NCBI GenBank assembly: GCA_002491195.1
Contig: DKVL01000012.1
Location: 62,001-126,000, forward strand
DNA: 64,000 nucleotides
Reading direction: 5' to 3'
From: Lachnospiraceae bacterium UBA7179
GTDB taxonomy: Bacteria; Bacillota; Clostridia; Lachnospirales; Lachnospiraceae
Part shown: piece after piece, positions 28,423 through 37,319 of the stretch
Position numbering within the stretch: position 1 is the first letter of the stretch
Layout: each line of letters begins with the position of its first letter
Translations under genes and position numbers: made by a program
Notes under the pieces: model-generated
The model's database searches: none
What the model was told of the DNA's origin: nothing
The model's input: the letters and a program-made list of their open reading frames with translations, nothing else

Positions 28423-29205
28423 ATGGCACTTGGAAAAGTTGAAATATGCGGTGTAAATACGTCGAAGCTGCCTGTGCTCAAAAACGAAGAAAAACAGGCG
28501 CTTTTTGAAAAGATAGAACAGGGGGATATGCAGGCAAGGGAGGAATATATCAGAGGAAATCTCCGATTGGTATTAAGTGTGATCAAGCGCTTTTCGCAGT
28601 CCAATGAAAATGTGGATGACTTGTTTCAGATCGGGTGCATCGGTCTGATCAAAGCGATTGATAATTTTGATTCCAGCCTTGATGTAAAATTTTCCACTTA
28701 TGCAGTTCCGATGATTATCGGAGAGATCAGGCGGTTCCTGAGAGATTCCAGCAATCCGATCCGCGTGAGCCGTTCGCTGAAGGACACAGCGTATAAGGCA
28801 ATCTATGCCAAGGAGAATCTCACGAAAAAGAACCTGCGTGAGCCAACGATCATGGAGATCTCGGAGGAGATCGGGATTCCGAAAGAGGATATTGTATACG
28901 CTCTTGATGCAATACAGAATCCTATGAGCCTGTATGAGCCAGTATATACAGAAGGCGGCGACACACTATACGTGATGGATCAGATCAGTGACAAAAAGTG
29001 CAAGGAGGACAACTGGGTAGAAAATATTTCCCTGAGCGAGGCAATGAAACGGTTGGACGAGAGGGAGCATGAGATTATCCATCTGCGTTTTTTTGAGGGA
29101 AAGACGCAGATGGAGGTTGCCGAGTACATCGGTATTTCCCAGGCGCAAGTGTCACGTCTGGAAAAAAATGCCTTGCGCACAATGAAAAAGTATCTGACGT
29201 TTTAA
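28423..29205 (+). CDS. sigG: RNA polymerase sporulation sigma factor G
   Basis: Late forespore sigma factor. The 260 residues start MALGKVEICGVNTSKLPVLK, which aligns with the highly conserved N-terminus of Bacillus sigma-G. Regions 2, 3 and 4 follow, with DDLFQIGCIGLIKAIDNFD, VKFSTYAVPMIIGEIRRFLRD split over region 2, and GISQAQVSRLEKNA in region 4. The ATG at 28423 gives the family-length start; the ATG at 28414 is only 3 nt from GGAGG (28406-28410). The 120-base gap to sigE would be the place for its own sigma-F/G promoter, which I could not define. Confidence 0.95.
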   Translation: MALGKVEICGVNTSKLPVLKNEEKQALFEKIEQGDMQAREEYIRGNLRLVLSVIKRFSQSNENVDDLFQIGCIGLIKAIDNFDSSLDVKFSTYAVPMIIGEIRRFLRDSSNPIRVSRSLKDTAYKAIYAKENLTKKNLREPTIMEISEEIGIPKEDIVYALDAIQNPMSLYEPVYTEGGDTLYVMDQISDKKCKEDNWVENISLSEAMKRLDEREHEIIHLRFFEGKTQMEVAEYIGISQAQVSRLEKNALRTMKKYLTF

Positions 29206-29289
29206 GATGAGTATTGAGTATTATTACTTCCTGTGATATGCTATCCTATATAAAATATATGATTGGGAAAATGGGTGAAATGGAAACAA

Positions 29290-32223
29290 ATGAAAAAAGG
29301 TTGCTTTTTTAAGAAGGAATATTTTGACAGGCAGGTTATTTTCATTGCGGCTGTTATTTTACTGATGGTTCTATATTATATCAATCCTTTGGAGAATACG
29401 AATTTAGAAACATGGGACAGGACATTTTGTAACGCTATGGGCGGAGGCATTTCCGTCGCAAAAAGGATCAGAAATTTTTATGTCAGTTATGTGTTTTTGC
29501 CGCCCGTTCTTATGGCTGTATTTTCCTGTTTGGCAGGTAGGCTTCTGTATGGGAGGGAGGAGTACAAACGTGCGCTTGTCATGATGGATACCGTACTTGT
29601 GATTGCAGTTATTGCCGCTTATATATCGCGCTATCGTGCAGAAAGCGCCAATGTGATTGCAAACCCGCTTGTCATGATATCACTGGTGTATCAGTTGCTG
29701 CTGTTGTTGATCTGTGTGTTTGACAAACATGAAATTCTGACGGCAGAGAGGATTGTATTTCTGTATATTTCCTATTTAACGGCCATTGTGACAAATATTC
29801 TTCTGGTTCCGCGGATGGGAATTAATAAAAGTATACTGGTCGCAAGTGTGCTTTTTTTGCCCTTTTTGGCAGTTCTCTTTCGGATCACCCAAACTGATAA
29901 GAACGTCTGTGAACAGGTTGAGAAGGTGCTTTCCTGTTGGATGTGGATACCTTTTGTGGATTGTGTCATTCTAGGCGGATTATATTTGTTGAATGAAAAA
30001 GGAGTGGAAATCAGCCGTTATAATACAGTTATTCGGGGGAGCTGTTTGGCATATGCAGTCATATCACTATGTGTGGTGCTGTTCTGGCGTGGGAAAAAGA
30101 GGTCTTTTCACTCCTTTGGATATTTGGGGACAGCGATGGGGTTTGGTGCGGTTGTATATATGCCATACCTCTATTTTGAGTCTCAATATATGCTCACAGA
30201 CCAGAACCACATCTATGAAACAGGAAATCTAGCATTTGCGATCGATACGATACAGAAGGGGAAATTGCCAATCGTTGACTATTTTTCCGCCCATGCGCTG
30301 TCAGATACGCTGCCGTCAATTTTGTATGCGTTGATTCATGCGGATCCTAAGGGGGCGTTGGCAAATCCATATGTCAATTTGCCAGAATTTCTTGGTTTGA
30401 TTGTCGTGTTCTTTCTGATAAAAAAATTATTTGGAAAAGACCGTGCAATACTGTTTACCTGTCTGTTTCCGTTCTGTCTGGGACTGATTAAAGTGACAGG
30501 CATCTGTATGGTAGTTCTGCTGGCAATGATCTATGCGCTGGAGTGTAGAAGCAGTAAAGCATATCTATGTTTCTGGCTGACGGCGCTGATCGGCGCGTTT
30601 GTCCGTTATGATGATGGAATAAATCTGGGAGTGGGATGTATTGCTGCACTGTTGTGCATCTTGCTGCTTCAAAAGGATAAGACGGGAGTAAAGCATTTTG
30701 TTCTTTCAGGCGGTCTGGTCGCTGCGGCTGCAATGGTAAGTTATTTTCTGTACTGCAGAATTTCGGGGATTCACGCCGTTTCACGTATTTTTGAGTGGTT
30801 GTCGCTTACGGCTGGCTCTAATACAACATGGGCAATGAGTGAATTTGGCGATATTAGTTCCTTTGCATTTTTTATTTCTTATATTGTGGTGCCGCTCTGT
30901 GCGGCAGCAGTATTCGTCATTGTTATAATCAGTTTCGCAGGGAATAGGCAGTATCCTGTAAATGCCGCAATGGTGATCGCGTTTTCCGTGTGTGGAATGA
31001 TGTTTCTTCCCAGAACAATTGTGTACCATAATCTGGCTAACAGTGGCGGAAGAACAGGAGTTTTGCTTAACTTTATACACTGGACTATCGCAATGCTGGT
31101 TCTGTATCAATGCATGATGAAAAAGAGGGCGGAGGAGATGCGTTTCGCCGCATGGATTGCAGCATTTGGTCTGACGCTTATTGCGGAGGGAGCAGTGGTA
31201 ACGGGATGTATTCCAAATCGTGATGCCAGTTTGTACAATCTGGCTGCTGATTATGCATGGGAGAGAAAGGAAGCTGTCTCAGATAATATGTCAGGAATCT
31301 GGGGGATGGAACGCATTATTTTACCGGATGAAACAGCAGCGTTCTGCACACAGTTTGACACGGTGTTTCATGTTCTCCTGGAGGAGGATGAGACATTTCT
31401 GGATTTTGCCAATATCACAGCTCTGTATGCCTTTGTGGGGAGAGAGAGACCGTTTTATGTTACGCAGAGTCCAAGTCTGTTGACGGATTTGCGGTCGCAG
31501 CAATATTATCTGGAGGAGGTGAGCAGTCATAAAGTGCCGCTGGCAATTATCGGAAACACAAGCGGAAGTGGAGTGCTCATGGCAGGAGTTTCCCATAATA
31601 TCAGATACTATCCCATTGCAGAATATATTTACCGCAATTACCGTCCGTTAGTGTATGCTGGCAATTATGTGATCTGGTGCGAGTTGGAGCGGTATGAGGA
31701 CTTTGTACAGCGATTAACTTCTTCCGGACTCGTTGATCATGGTTATGAACTTGCGCAATACAAAGACGATCTGTCATCTATAACGCAGGATCCAAACGGA
31801 GAGAATCCGGATTTGATCTGGCGGTACCATGAGCATGAACTGGCAATGGCGGCTTATATATGGGCAAATAACGATAAATATCATGCGATTGGGAATACCA
31901 TATTGGAGGAGACAGTGGAAGAAGGGAACAATGCGTTTTCTTTTTCAGGATCTCAGCTGGTGGACAGTGCTAAGGGAAACTATATTGCATTTGAAATTGA
32001 TAATACGAGGGAGGATATCAGTTTATTTACAGCAGTCTTTGAGGACAGTAGTGACACGGATGTACAGTATCAGTGCAGCTTTTCGGTGCTTCCGGGGAGC
32101 AATACTTATATAATACGTCCAAGTCAGGATTACTTTTGGTTTGTTTATAATATAGATACGATTCGCTTTCCGGATACTGAAGAGTACCATGTACATAATG
32201 TGCGGATACTGGAAGGTGACTGA
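29290..32223 (+). CDS. large membrane protein, GT-C glycosyltransferase-like, function unknown
   Basis: A 977-residue protein not recognised as a named gene. Residues 1 to about 640 contain some 14-17 hydrophobic helices. The last third is soluble and probably outside the cell. Around residues 303-345, an Asp-containing DQNHIYETG segment is followed by GKLPIVDYFSAH. This resembles the first outer loop of GT-C enzymes (lipid-linked sugar donors, ArnT/PMT-like), with acidic residues before a G-x-P-x-x-D-x-F motif. The soluble part contains FLDFANITALYAFVGRERP and VTQSP, a pattern I associate with such membrane glycosyltransferases. The start is uncertain (TTG 29263, GTG 29275 or ATG 29290) because no ribosome site is clear. 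Confidence 0.6.
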   Translation: MKKGCFFKKEYFDRQVIFIAAVILLMVLYYINPLENTNLETWDRTFCNAMGGGISVAKRIRNFYVSYVFLPPVLMAVFSCLAGRLLYGREEYKRALVMMDTVLVIAVIAAYISRYRAESANVIANPLVMISLVYQLLLLLICVFDKHEILTAERIVFLYISYLTAIVTNILLVPRMGINKSILVASVLFLPFLAVLFRITQTDKNVCEQVEKVLSCWMWIPFVDCVILGGLYLLNEKGVEISRYNTVIRGSCLAYAVISLCVVLFWRGKKRSFHSFGYLGTAMGFGAVVYMPYLYFESQYMLTDQNHIYETGNLAFAIDTIQKGKLPIVDYFSAHALSDTLPSILYALIHADPKGALANPYVNLPEFLGLIVVFFLIKKLFGKDRAILFTCLFPFCLGLIKVTGICMVVLLAMIYALECRSSKAYLCFWLTALIGAFVRYDDGINLGVGCIAALLCILLLQKDKTGVKHFVLSGGLVAAAAMVSYFLYCRISGIHAVSRIFEWLSLTAGSNTTWAMSEFGDISSFAFFISYIVVPLCAAAVFVIVIISFAGNRQYPVNAAMVIAFSVCGMMFLPRTIVYHNLANSGGRTGVLLNFIHWTIAMLVLYQCMMKKRAEEMRFAAWIAAFGLTLIAEGAVVTGCIPNRDASLYNLAADYAWERKEAVSDNMSGIWGMERIILPDETAAFCTQFDTVFHVLLEEDETFLDFANITALYAFVGRERPFYVTQSPSLLTDLRSQQYYLEEVSSHKVPLAIIGNTSGSGVLMAGVSHNIRYYPIAEYIYRNYRPLVYAGNYVIWCELERYEDFVQRLTSSGLVDHGYELAQYKDDLSSITQDPNGENPDLIWRYHEHELAMAAYIWANNDKYHAIGNTILEETVEEGNNAFSFSGSQLVDSAKGNYIAFEIDNTREDISLFTAVFEDSSDTDVQYQCSFSVLPGSNTYIIRPSQDYFWFVYNIDTIRFPDTEEYHVHNVRILEGD

Positions 32224-32285
32224 CAGAGGTATGACAGAGGAACGATAAATTTTTTAAATTTTTAACTGACAGACAATATATACTA

Positions 32286-32314
32286 TTGACTTAATCGCGG
32301 AAACAATTTAAAAT
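32286..32314 (+). promoter_or_regulatory. promoter of the chemoreceptor gene
   Basis: TTGACT (32286-32291), 17 bp, TAAAAT (32309-32314). The leader then contains an 11-bp hairpin, TTAAGATAGCT (32328-32338) with AGTTATCTTAA (32354-32364), about 40 bases before the start codon. No ligand-binding RNA class is recognised in it. Confidence 0.7.
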
Positions 32315-32404
32315 AGAGATTAAGCAGTTAAGATAGCTGGGAGGATTCTAAATAGTTATCTTAATCGAGTATCAATAAGAATATTGTGTGAAAGGATGTT
32401 ACTT

Positions 32405-34183
32405 ATGAATGAACAAAACAAATTAGGTCGCAGGTTTAGTATTACATGGTTGGTGATTTCATTGGTATCGCTGCCAATGCTGCTGGCATGTATTATTATT
32501 GTGGCTGTTTCCGCAGCGACAATTAAGCAGGGTATGGAATCGGAGACGTTCAAGACACTTGAGGCGGTAGCGAGAGGGACGATGCTTGCTCTCGATGGAG
32601 TGTCCTCAGGGGAGTACTCCATGCAGGGCGATGATCTGTATAAGGGCAATGTGAATATTTCCCAGGAGATGAGTGCGCTGGTTGATAATTATGCAAGCGC
32701 AAATAATGCTCAGATTACGCTGTTTTTTGGCGATGTGCGGCGCGCGACGACGATCAGGGACTCACAGGGCAACCCGATTACCGGTACGAAAGCGGATCCG
32801 AAGGTTGCCGCGGAGGTTTTGAATGCAGGAAATGAATATCAGCGAAATGACTTTGAGATCAACGGAGAGTTATATTATGGGTTTTATGTTCCGGTAACAG
32901 ACAGCACAAACCAGATTGTCGGAATGATTTGTGCATCCAAGGAGAGGGAGACGATCAAAAAGTATATTTTCACCAGAGAGCTTTTCATTTCAGGTACGGC
33001 AGTTGTAATTTATATCGTCTGCATTATCTTTGCAATGGCTGTGTCAAAGAAGAAGATCCAGAATCCTTTGAATATTCTTTCGGATGTTGCCAGAAGAATG
33101 GCGAAAGGAGATATCAATGTTCATCTTACGAAAACCTCGAACGATGAGTTTGGCGATCTGATCGAAGATTTCATGATGATGACAAAAACGATCGGAGATC
33201 AGGTTCGTGTTACCGAACAGGTTGCAGAAGGTGACTTGACAGCGACTTATAAGAAGGCAAGTGAGGATGATGCCCTTGGTGCGGCGATTGTGAAGATGCT
33301 TCATGACAATAATAGAAATCTTTCTACAATTCGCGACGCTGCTGCAAGAATGACATCGGGCGCAAACGAGGTTGCGAGTGCAAGCAATTCTCTGGCACAG
33401 GGTACAACGCAGCAGGCAAGTGCTATTGAGGAGATTACCGTTTCCATTGAGGAGATTGCAAACGGTGCGAAGGTTAACGCAGATGATGCAAACAAGGCAA
33501 ATGAATTGGTTCAGAGTACAAAAGACGGAGCGATCCGCGGCAATGAACAGATGAAACAGATGATCGCAGCAATGCAGGATATCAACGAGTCTTCTGAGAA
33601 TATCTCAAAGATCATGAAAGTGATTGACGATATTTCATTCCAGACAAATATCCTTGCGCTGAATGCTTCTGTGGAGGCAGCAAGAGCCGGTGTACATGGA
33701 AAAGGTTTTGCTGTTGTCGCTGACGAGGTCCGGACACTGGCAAACAAGTCGGCTGAGGCTGCAAAGGATTCCGCTGTGATGATTGAAGATTCGATCAAGA
33801 AGGTAGAGATTGGTTCGAAACTTGCAGTTGAGACCGCAGCGGCGCTCGAGGAAATTTTAACTTCAGTTGAGAATATCGCTTCTATAGTAAGCAATATTGC
33901 GGAGGCTTCTGTTAATCAGGCAAGCTCTGTGGGACAGGTCAATGCAGGGATCACACAGATTGCGGATGTTGTGCAGACAAACTCAGCGACATCGGAAGAG
34001 TGTGCGGCTGCAAGTGCAGAGCTTTCCAGTCTTGCCGGACAGCTTCAAAATGCAGTTAGTAAGTATAAGCTTCTTGCTGGAAAAGGCAGAAAGTCTGATT
34101 TTGATTCGACGTCATATGATGACAGTGAGTATGATGACAATGAGAGTATTATCTCACTGGATTCTGATTTCGGAAAATATTAA
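32405..34183 (+). CDS. methyl-accepting chemotaxis protein
   Basis: A 592-residue transmembrane chemoreceptor. Helix 1 spans about 14-37, and an extracellular sensor of about 155 residues follows, with a Cache-like pattern ending in [19 protein letters not shown]. Helix 2 is at about 192-212. A HAMP domain and the long cytoplasmic coiled coil come next; the tip [19 protein letters not shown] is near 411-430. The ligand is unknown. It stands alone with its own promoter and terminator. AAAGGA (32391-32396) sets the ATG at 32405. Motility genes are not in the window, so coupling to flagella or another output is not shown. Confidence 0.95.
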   Translation: MNEQNKLGRRFSITWLVISLVSLPMLLACIIIVAVSAATIKQGMESETFKTLEAVARGTMLALDGVSSGEYSMQGDDLYKGNVNISQEMSALVDNYASANNAQITLFFGDVRRATTIRDSQGNPITGTKADPKVAAEVLNAGNEYQRNDFEINGELYYGFYVPVTDSTNQIVGMICASKERETIKKYIFTRELFISGTAVVIYIVCIIFAMAVSKKKIQNPLNILSDVARRMAKGDINVHLTKTSNDEFGDLIEDFMMMTKTIGDQVRVTEQVAEGDLTATYKKASEDDALGAAIVKMLHDNNRNLSTIRDAAARMTSGANEVASASNSLAQGTTQQASAIEEITVSIEEIANGAKVNADDANKANELVQSTKDGAIRGNEQMKQMIAAMQDINESSENISKIMKVIDDISFQTNILALNASVEAARAGVHGKGFAVVADEVRTLANKSAEAAKDSAVMIEDSIKKVEIGSKLAVETAAALEEILTSVENIASIVSNIAEASVNQASSVGQVNAGITQIADVVQTNSATSEECAAASAELSSLAGQLQNAVSKYKLLAGKGRKSDFDSTSYDDSEYDDNESIISLDSDFGKY

Positions 34184-34207
34184 AGACAATTTAAAGTTAT
34201 CGTTTTG

Positions 34208-34234
34208 CTACCCCGGCACTTGCTGCCGGGGTAG
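34208..34234 (+). terminator. hairpin terminator after the chemoreceptor gene
   Basis: CTACCCCGGCA (34208-34218) and TGCCGGGGTAG (34224-34234) form a perfect 11-bp GC-rich stem with a 5-base loop. The following T run is short, so termination may be incomplete and the next gene may be partly read through. Confidence 0.65.
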
Positions 34235-34251
34235 TGTTTCAGGGGAGAAAA

Positions 34252-34962
34252 ATGCAGATCTATACAGCAAAAATTTATGAATTGCAGGCGGAGGAGGAAG
34301 AACGGCTGTATGAGCTGTTGGACAGAGACCGGAGAAAGAAAATAGCGGCGCTTAGGAGCGGAAAAGAGAAGACACGTAGTATTTTTGCGGGGCTGCTGCT
34401 TCGTTATGCATTCCTGCGGGCCGGTTATACGATGGAAGCCTGGAAACAGGCGGAAATTGAAAGTGGAGTTTATGGCAAACCGTATATCAAAGGAGTTTCT
34501 GACTTTCATTATAGCTTATCTCATTCTGGTAAATGGGTTGCCTGCGCGACAGACAGAGTGCCAGTGGGAATCGATCTGCAGGAGATGAAGCCATGGAAGA
34601 TGACTTTGGCAAAGCGGTTTTATCATGAGAAAGAGTACGAAAGGCTGCTTGCATTGGACAGAGCAAGCCAGGATAAGCAGACAGAGGAATTTTACAGTAT
34701 GTGGACAGCGAAGGAGAGCGCAGTGAAGCTGAATGGCAGAGGGATTGGAGCAGGCATCAGTCAGTATTTGACAGATGGAGATTACAGTCATATCTACGAT
34801 ACAGATCATGCGCAGATGTTTTATACGAAACGATATGACATACTGGGAGGATATATGCTCTGCGTTTGCAGCAGGACAAATTTTTTTCCTGATTTACCTG
34901 AGAGGGTAGACTGGGAGTGTGTTCATTGGGAGAATATTAATATGGAGGAAAACAGATGTTAA
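34252..34962 (+). CDS. 4'-phosphopantetheinyl transferase (Sfp type)
   Basis: Moves the phosphopantetheine arm of CoA to a serine of carrier proteins. The 236 residues contain the Sfp-type motifs: SLSHSGKW in the middle, VGIDLQEMK with the metal-binding acidic residues, and WTAKESAVKLNGRG with the catalytic Glu and Lys. Sfp-type enzymes usually serve peptide or polyketide synthases, yet no such synthase is in the window. It might act on the acyl carrier protein of fatty acid synthesis instead. AGGGGAG precedes the ATG at 34252. The gene overlaps the next one by 7 nt, which implies co-translation. Confidence 0.9.
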   Translation: MQIYTAKIYELQAEEEERLYELLDRDRRKKIAALRSGKEKTRSIFAGLLLRYAFLRAGYTMEAWKQAEIESGVYGKPYIKGVSDFHYSLSHSGKWVACATDRVPVGIDLQEMKPWKMTLAKRFYHEKEYERLLALDRASQDKQTEEFYSMWTAKESAVKLNGRGIGAGISQYLTDGDYSHIYDTDHAQMFYTKRYDILGGYMLCVCSRTNFFPDLPERVDWECVHWENINMEENRC

Positions 34963-37277
34963 AAGGGAACGGAAAAAATGCAGTGAAAAAAGGTGAGATC
35001 ATCTTTCAGAAAGGCGAAGAAATGAAACAGATCGGAATTGTCCTCTCTGGAAAGGTGATGATGCAGGGGGAGAATGTCAGGATGATTCGTCCACAGGGAA
35101 GCTATCTGGCATTAAATGCACTGGAAAACCAGTTCTATAGTGCAACCTATACAGCTCTGGAAGATTCGGTGATCTATGCGCTTCCATTACAGGGGGAGTC
35201 AACGATTCGAAATATTATTGCGAAAAATGCGGATTACCGTGCGATTATGGTTTCTTCCCAGTTTCGAACTGCTGTGGAACTTTATCGTATCAAGTCAAGT
35301 CTGAATGAGCGTGCGGAGAGGTTATGTTCTTTTGCGCAGAGAAGCTATGAGGAATATAAGGGAATCTGCGCGGCAGTTGGAATTCCGGCGATCGGTGTCG
35401 AGGAGCTCGAGGAACTTCAGCCATATGAGGAACCGCAGGGTGTCAATGAGGAAAGAATACCATACTATGAGGAAGGTGCGAAGATTCCTTTGAGTGCGAC
35501 CAAGATGTATTTTTCGTATAGTGAGGAGATGGCATACTTTCAGGCGATTGAAATCGTGGAGCTTGTGACAGCGCTTCTGGAAGATTGTGCCGAAGTGACA
35601 GAATATATCAAGAACCTCATGGATGTGATGTGTTTGCGGACAAGAGACAATCTGTTTTATTATGTCTGTGAGAAAGCATATGAGATGAATGAGAATGGTG
35701 GGATTCCAAACGAGGTGAATATACTTTTGAACGGTATTGTCGATGAGATCGCATTCCAACATAAAGAATTGGAAAGCCAGACACAGGATGTGCCAGAGTT
35801 TGACATGGATTTGTTAAAGAGCAGGATGGAGGGGCTGTTATCAGGAACTGTGCCGGTTGTCGAGGAAAAGTCACAGGAAGAGCGCGAGGAGGATATCAAC
35901 CGGGCTGTGGCGTCTCTGCGCAATTCTATGGAACAGATTCTGAAATTTGCTGCGCTGGGTGACGCTGACAGTGAGACACTTCGAACAAATGTGGAGTATC
36001 TGGTTAAGGCACCGGACAGAATGTCCGTTGAGGATGATGTGAAACGGGCGAAGAAGACGATCACACCGCTCGTGTTCAAGCTTTATCTGTTTTGTTACCG
36101 TAAGATTAAGGAGGGATTGATTCATCCGCCCAAGGCAGTTGAACTGTTTATGAATTACGGGATGCTTGATGAGCGGCTTCTGGAGGAGGAACATCTGCGA
36201 TTTTTGTGCAGTATTGAGCAGGATGTTAACGAGGGACCATGTAAGGTTGTCACGATGATGGAGTGGCTTGACATGATCTACGAGGGCAGGCGCGAGCCGT
36301 CGAAGAGTGAATTCGATGAGGATTATGCAGAAAATCTTCGGACGCGCAAGAAACAGGGCGAGATCACCGAGAAGGAGCAGAAAGCGCTGCTGAATGATAT
36401 GGATAAACGTGTGGAGTATGAGATCATGAATATGCAGATGAGCAATTCGCGTACTTTATACGGACAGCCGTCCTCCTATATGCCGATTCTATACAAGGAA
36501 GCAATCTTTGGTTATCTGGATAAGATCCTTGTCACCAGAAAGAAGATCAATGAGAGCGTAAAACGTCTTGTGAAGATTGATTATTCCGTATTTTACAGAG
36601 AGGTCATCTACTCGAACACAGAGCTTAAGATCATCAATGAGACAGTGATGAAAAATGTGTATCCGGATGTGATCCTGCTTCCACTTTTTGGAACAAATGC
36701 AGCAATGTGGCAGGAGATTGGCGGCAGGAATAAGGGGACACCGGGGCGTTTTTGCTTCCCGATTATGACAAGTTCTAATATCGATGATTTGATGGTAAAG
36801 ATGTTTGGACGTTTCCGCTGGGAGCTTTGCCGCTGTATCCAGGGAATGGCATGGAACGATGTCAAGGTGAAATCACTCACTTCAGAATATATGGATTATA
36901 TTCAATTTTATCGCAAAAACAGGGATTTGTCGGATGAGGCGCGCGACAAGGTGAAGCTGCAGATCCAGAAGTCAAGAAACAATTCCAGAGAGACATTTCT
37001 GATCGATTATGAGGCGTGGGTCAAGAATGAGGCGAATGGTTCCATGAAGATGAACAAGGTGGCGAGAGAACTTCTTGCGACATACTGTCCTTTTGAGAAG
37101 GGGCTGCGGATGAAATTAAATGCCCAGAGGCCATACGAGGTGGCGCAGGCGCGAAGTTTCCGAAATGCGCAGAAGAAGAAACAGGAACTGGAACTGAAAA
37201 TCAAGACACTGCAGAAAGTGACCCCGGAAATACCAGAAGAGATTACAAATACATACAAATTCTATGCAGAGATGTAA
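34956..37277 (+). CDS. cNMP-binding-fold protein of unknown function
   Basis: A 773-residue soluble protein. Residues 1 to about 110 look like a CAP-family effector domain: KKGEIIFQKGEEMKQIGIVLSGKV, a beta-roll turn, and later YSATYTALEDSVIYALP. The Crp-type helix-turn-helix that should follow is missing. The rest is mostly helical, with charged stretches (about 290-330 and 450-490) and a Gly-containing segment LPLFGTNAAMWQEIGGRNKG near 570-590. It ends in a Lys/Glu-rich coiled coil at about 730-755. I do not recognise this part. The start overlaps the phosphopantetheinyl transferase stop, with GGAGGA in that gene. Ligand and target are unknown. Confidence 0.7.
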   Translation: MLKGNGKNAVKKGEIIFQKGEEMKQIGIVLSGKVMMQGENVRMIRPQGSYLALNALENQFYSATYTALEDSVIYALPLQGESTIRNIIAKNADYRAIMVSSQFRTAVELYRIKSSLNERAERLCSFAQRSYEEYKGICAAVGIPAIGVEELEELQPYEEPQGVNEERIPYYEEGAKIPLSATKMYFSYSEEMAYFQAIEIVELVTALLEDCAEVTEYIKNLMDVMCLRTRDNLFYYVCEKAYEMNENGGIPNEVNILLNGIVDEIAFQHKELESQTQDVPEFDMDLLKSRMEGLLSGTVPVVEEKSQEEREEDINRAVASLRNSMEQILKFAALGDADSETLRTNVEYLVKAPDRMSVEDDVKRAKKTITPLVFKLYLFCYRKIKEGLIHPPKAVELFMNYGMLDERLLEEEHLRFLCSIEQDVNEGPCKVVTMMEWLDMIYEGRREPSKSEFDEDYAENLRTRKKQGEITEKEQKALLNDMDKRVEYEIMNMQMSNSRTLYGQPSSYMPILYKEAIFGYLDKILVTRKKINESVKRLVKIDYSVFYREVIYSNTELKIINETVMKNVYPDVILLPLFGTNAAMWQEIGGRNKGTPGRFCFPIMTSSNIDDLMVKMFGRFRWELCRCIQGMAWNDVKVKSLTSEYMDYIQFYRKNRDLSDEARDKVKLQIQKSRNNSRETFLIDYEAWVKNEANGSMKMNKVARELLATYCPFEKGLRMKLNAQRPYEVAQARSFRNAQKKKQELELKIKTLQKVTPEIPEEITNTYKFYAEM

Positions 37278-37319
37278 CAATAAAAAGAGCAGGTAAAAAC
37301 CTGCTCTTTTTATTGTTAC
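37274..37319. terminator. shared bidirectional terminator
   Basis: A perfect 21-bp stem (37274-37294 with 37299-37319) and a 4-base AAAA loop. It is flanked by A-rich and T-rich arms, so it works in both directions. It contains the stop codons of both convergent genes. Confidence 0.92.
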
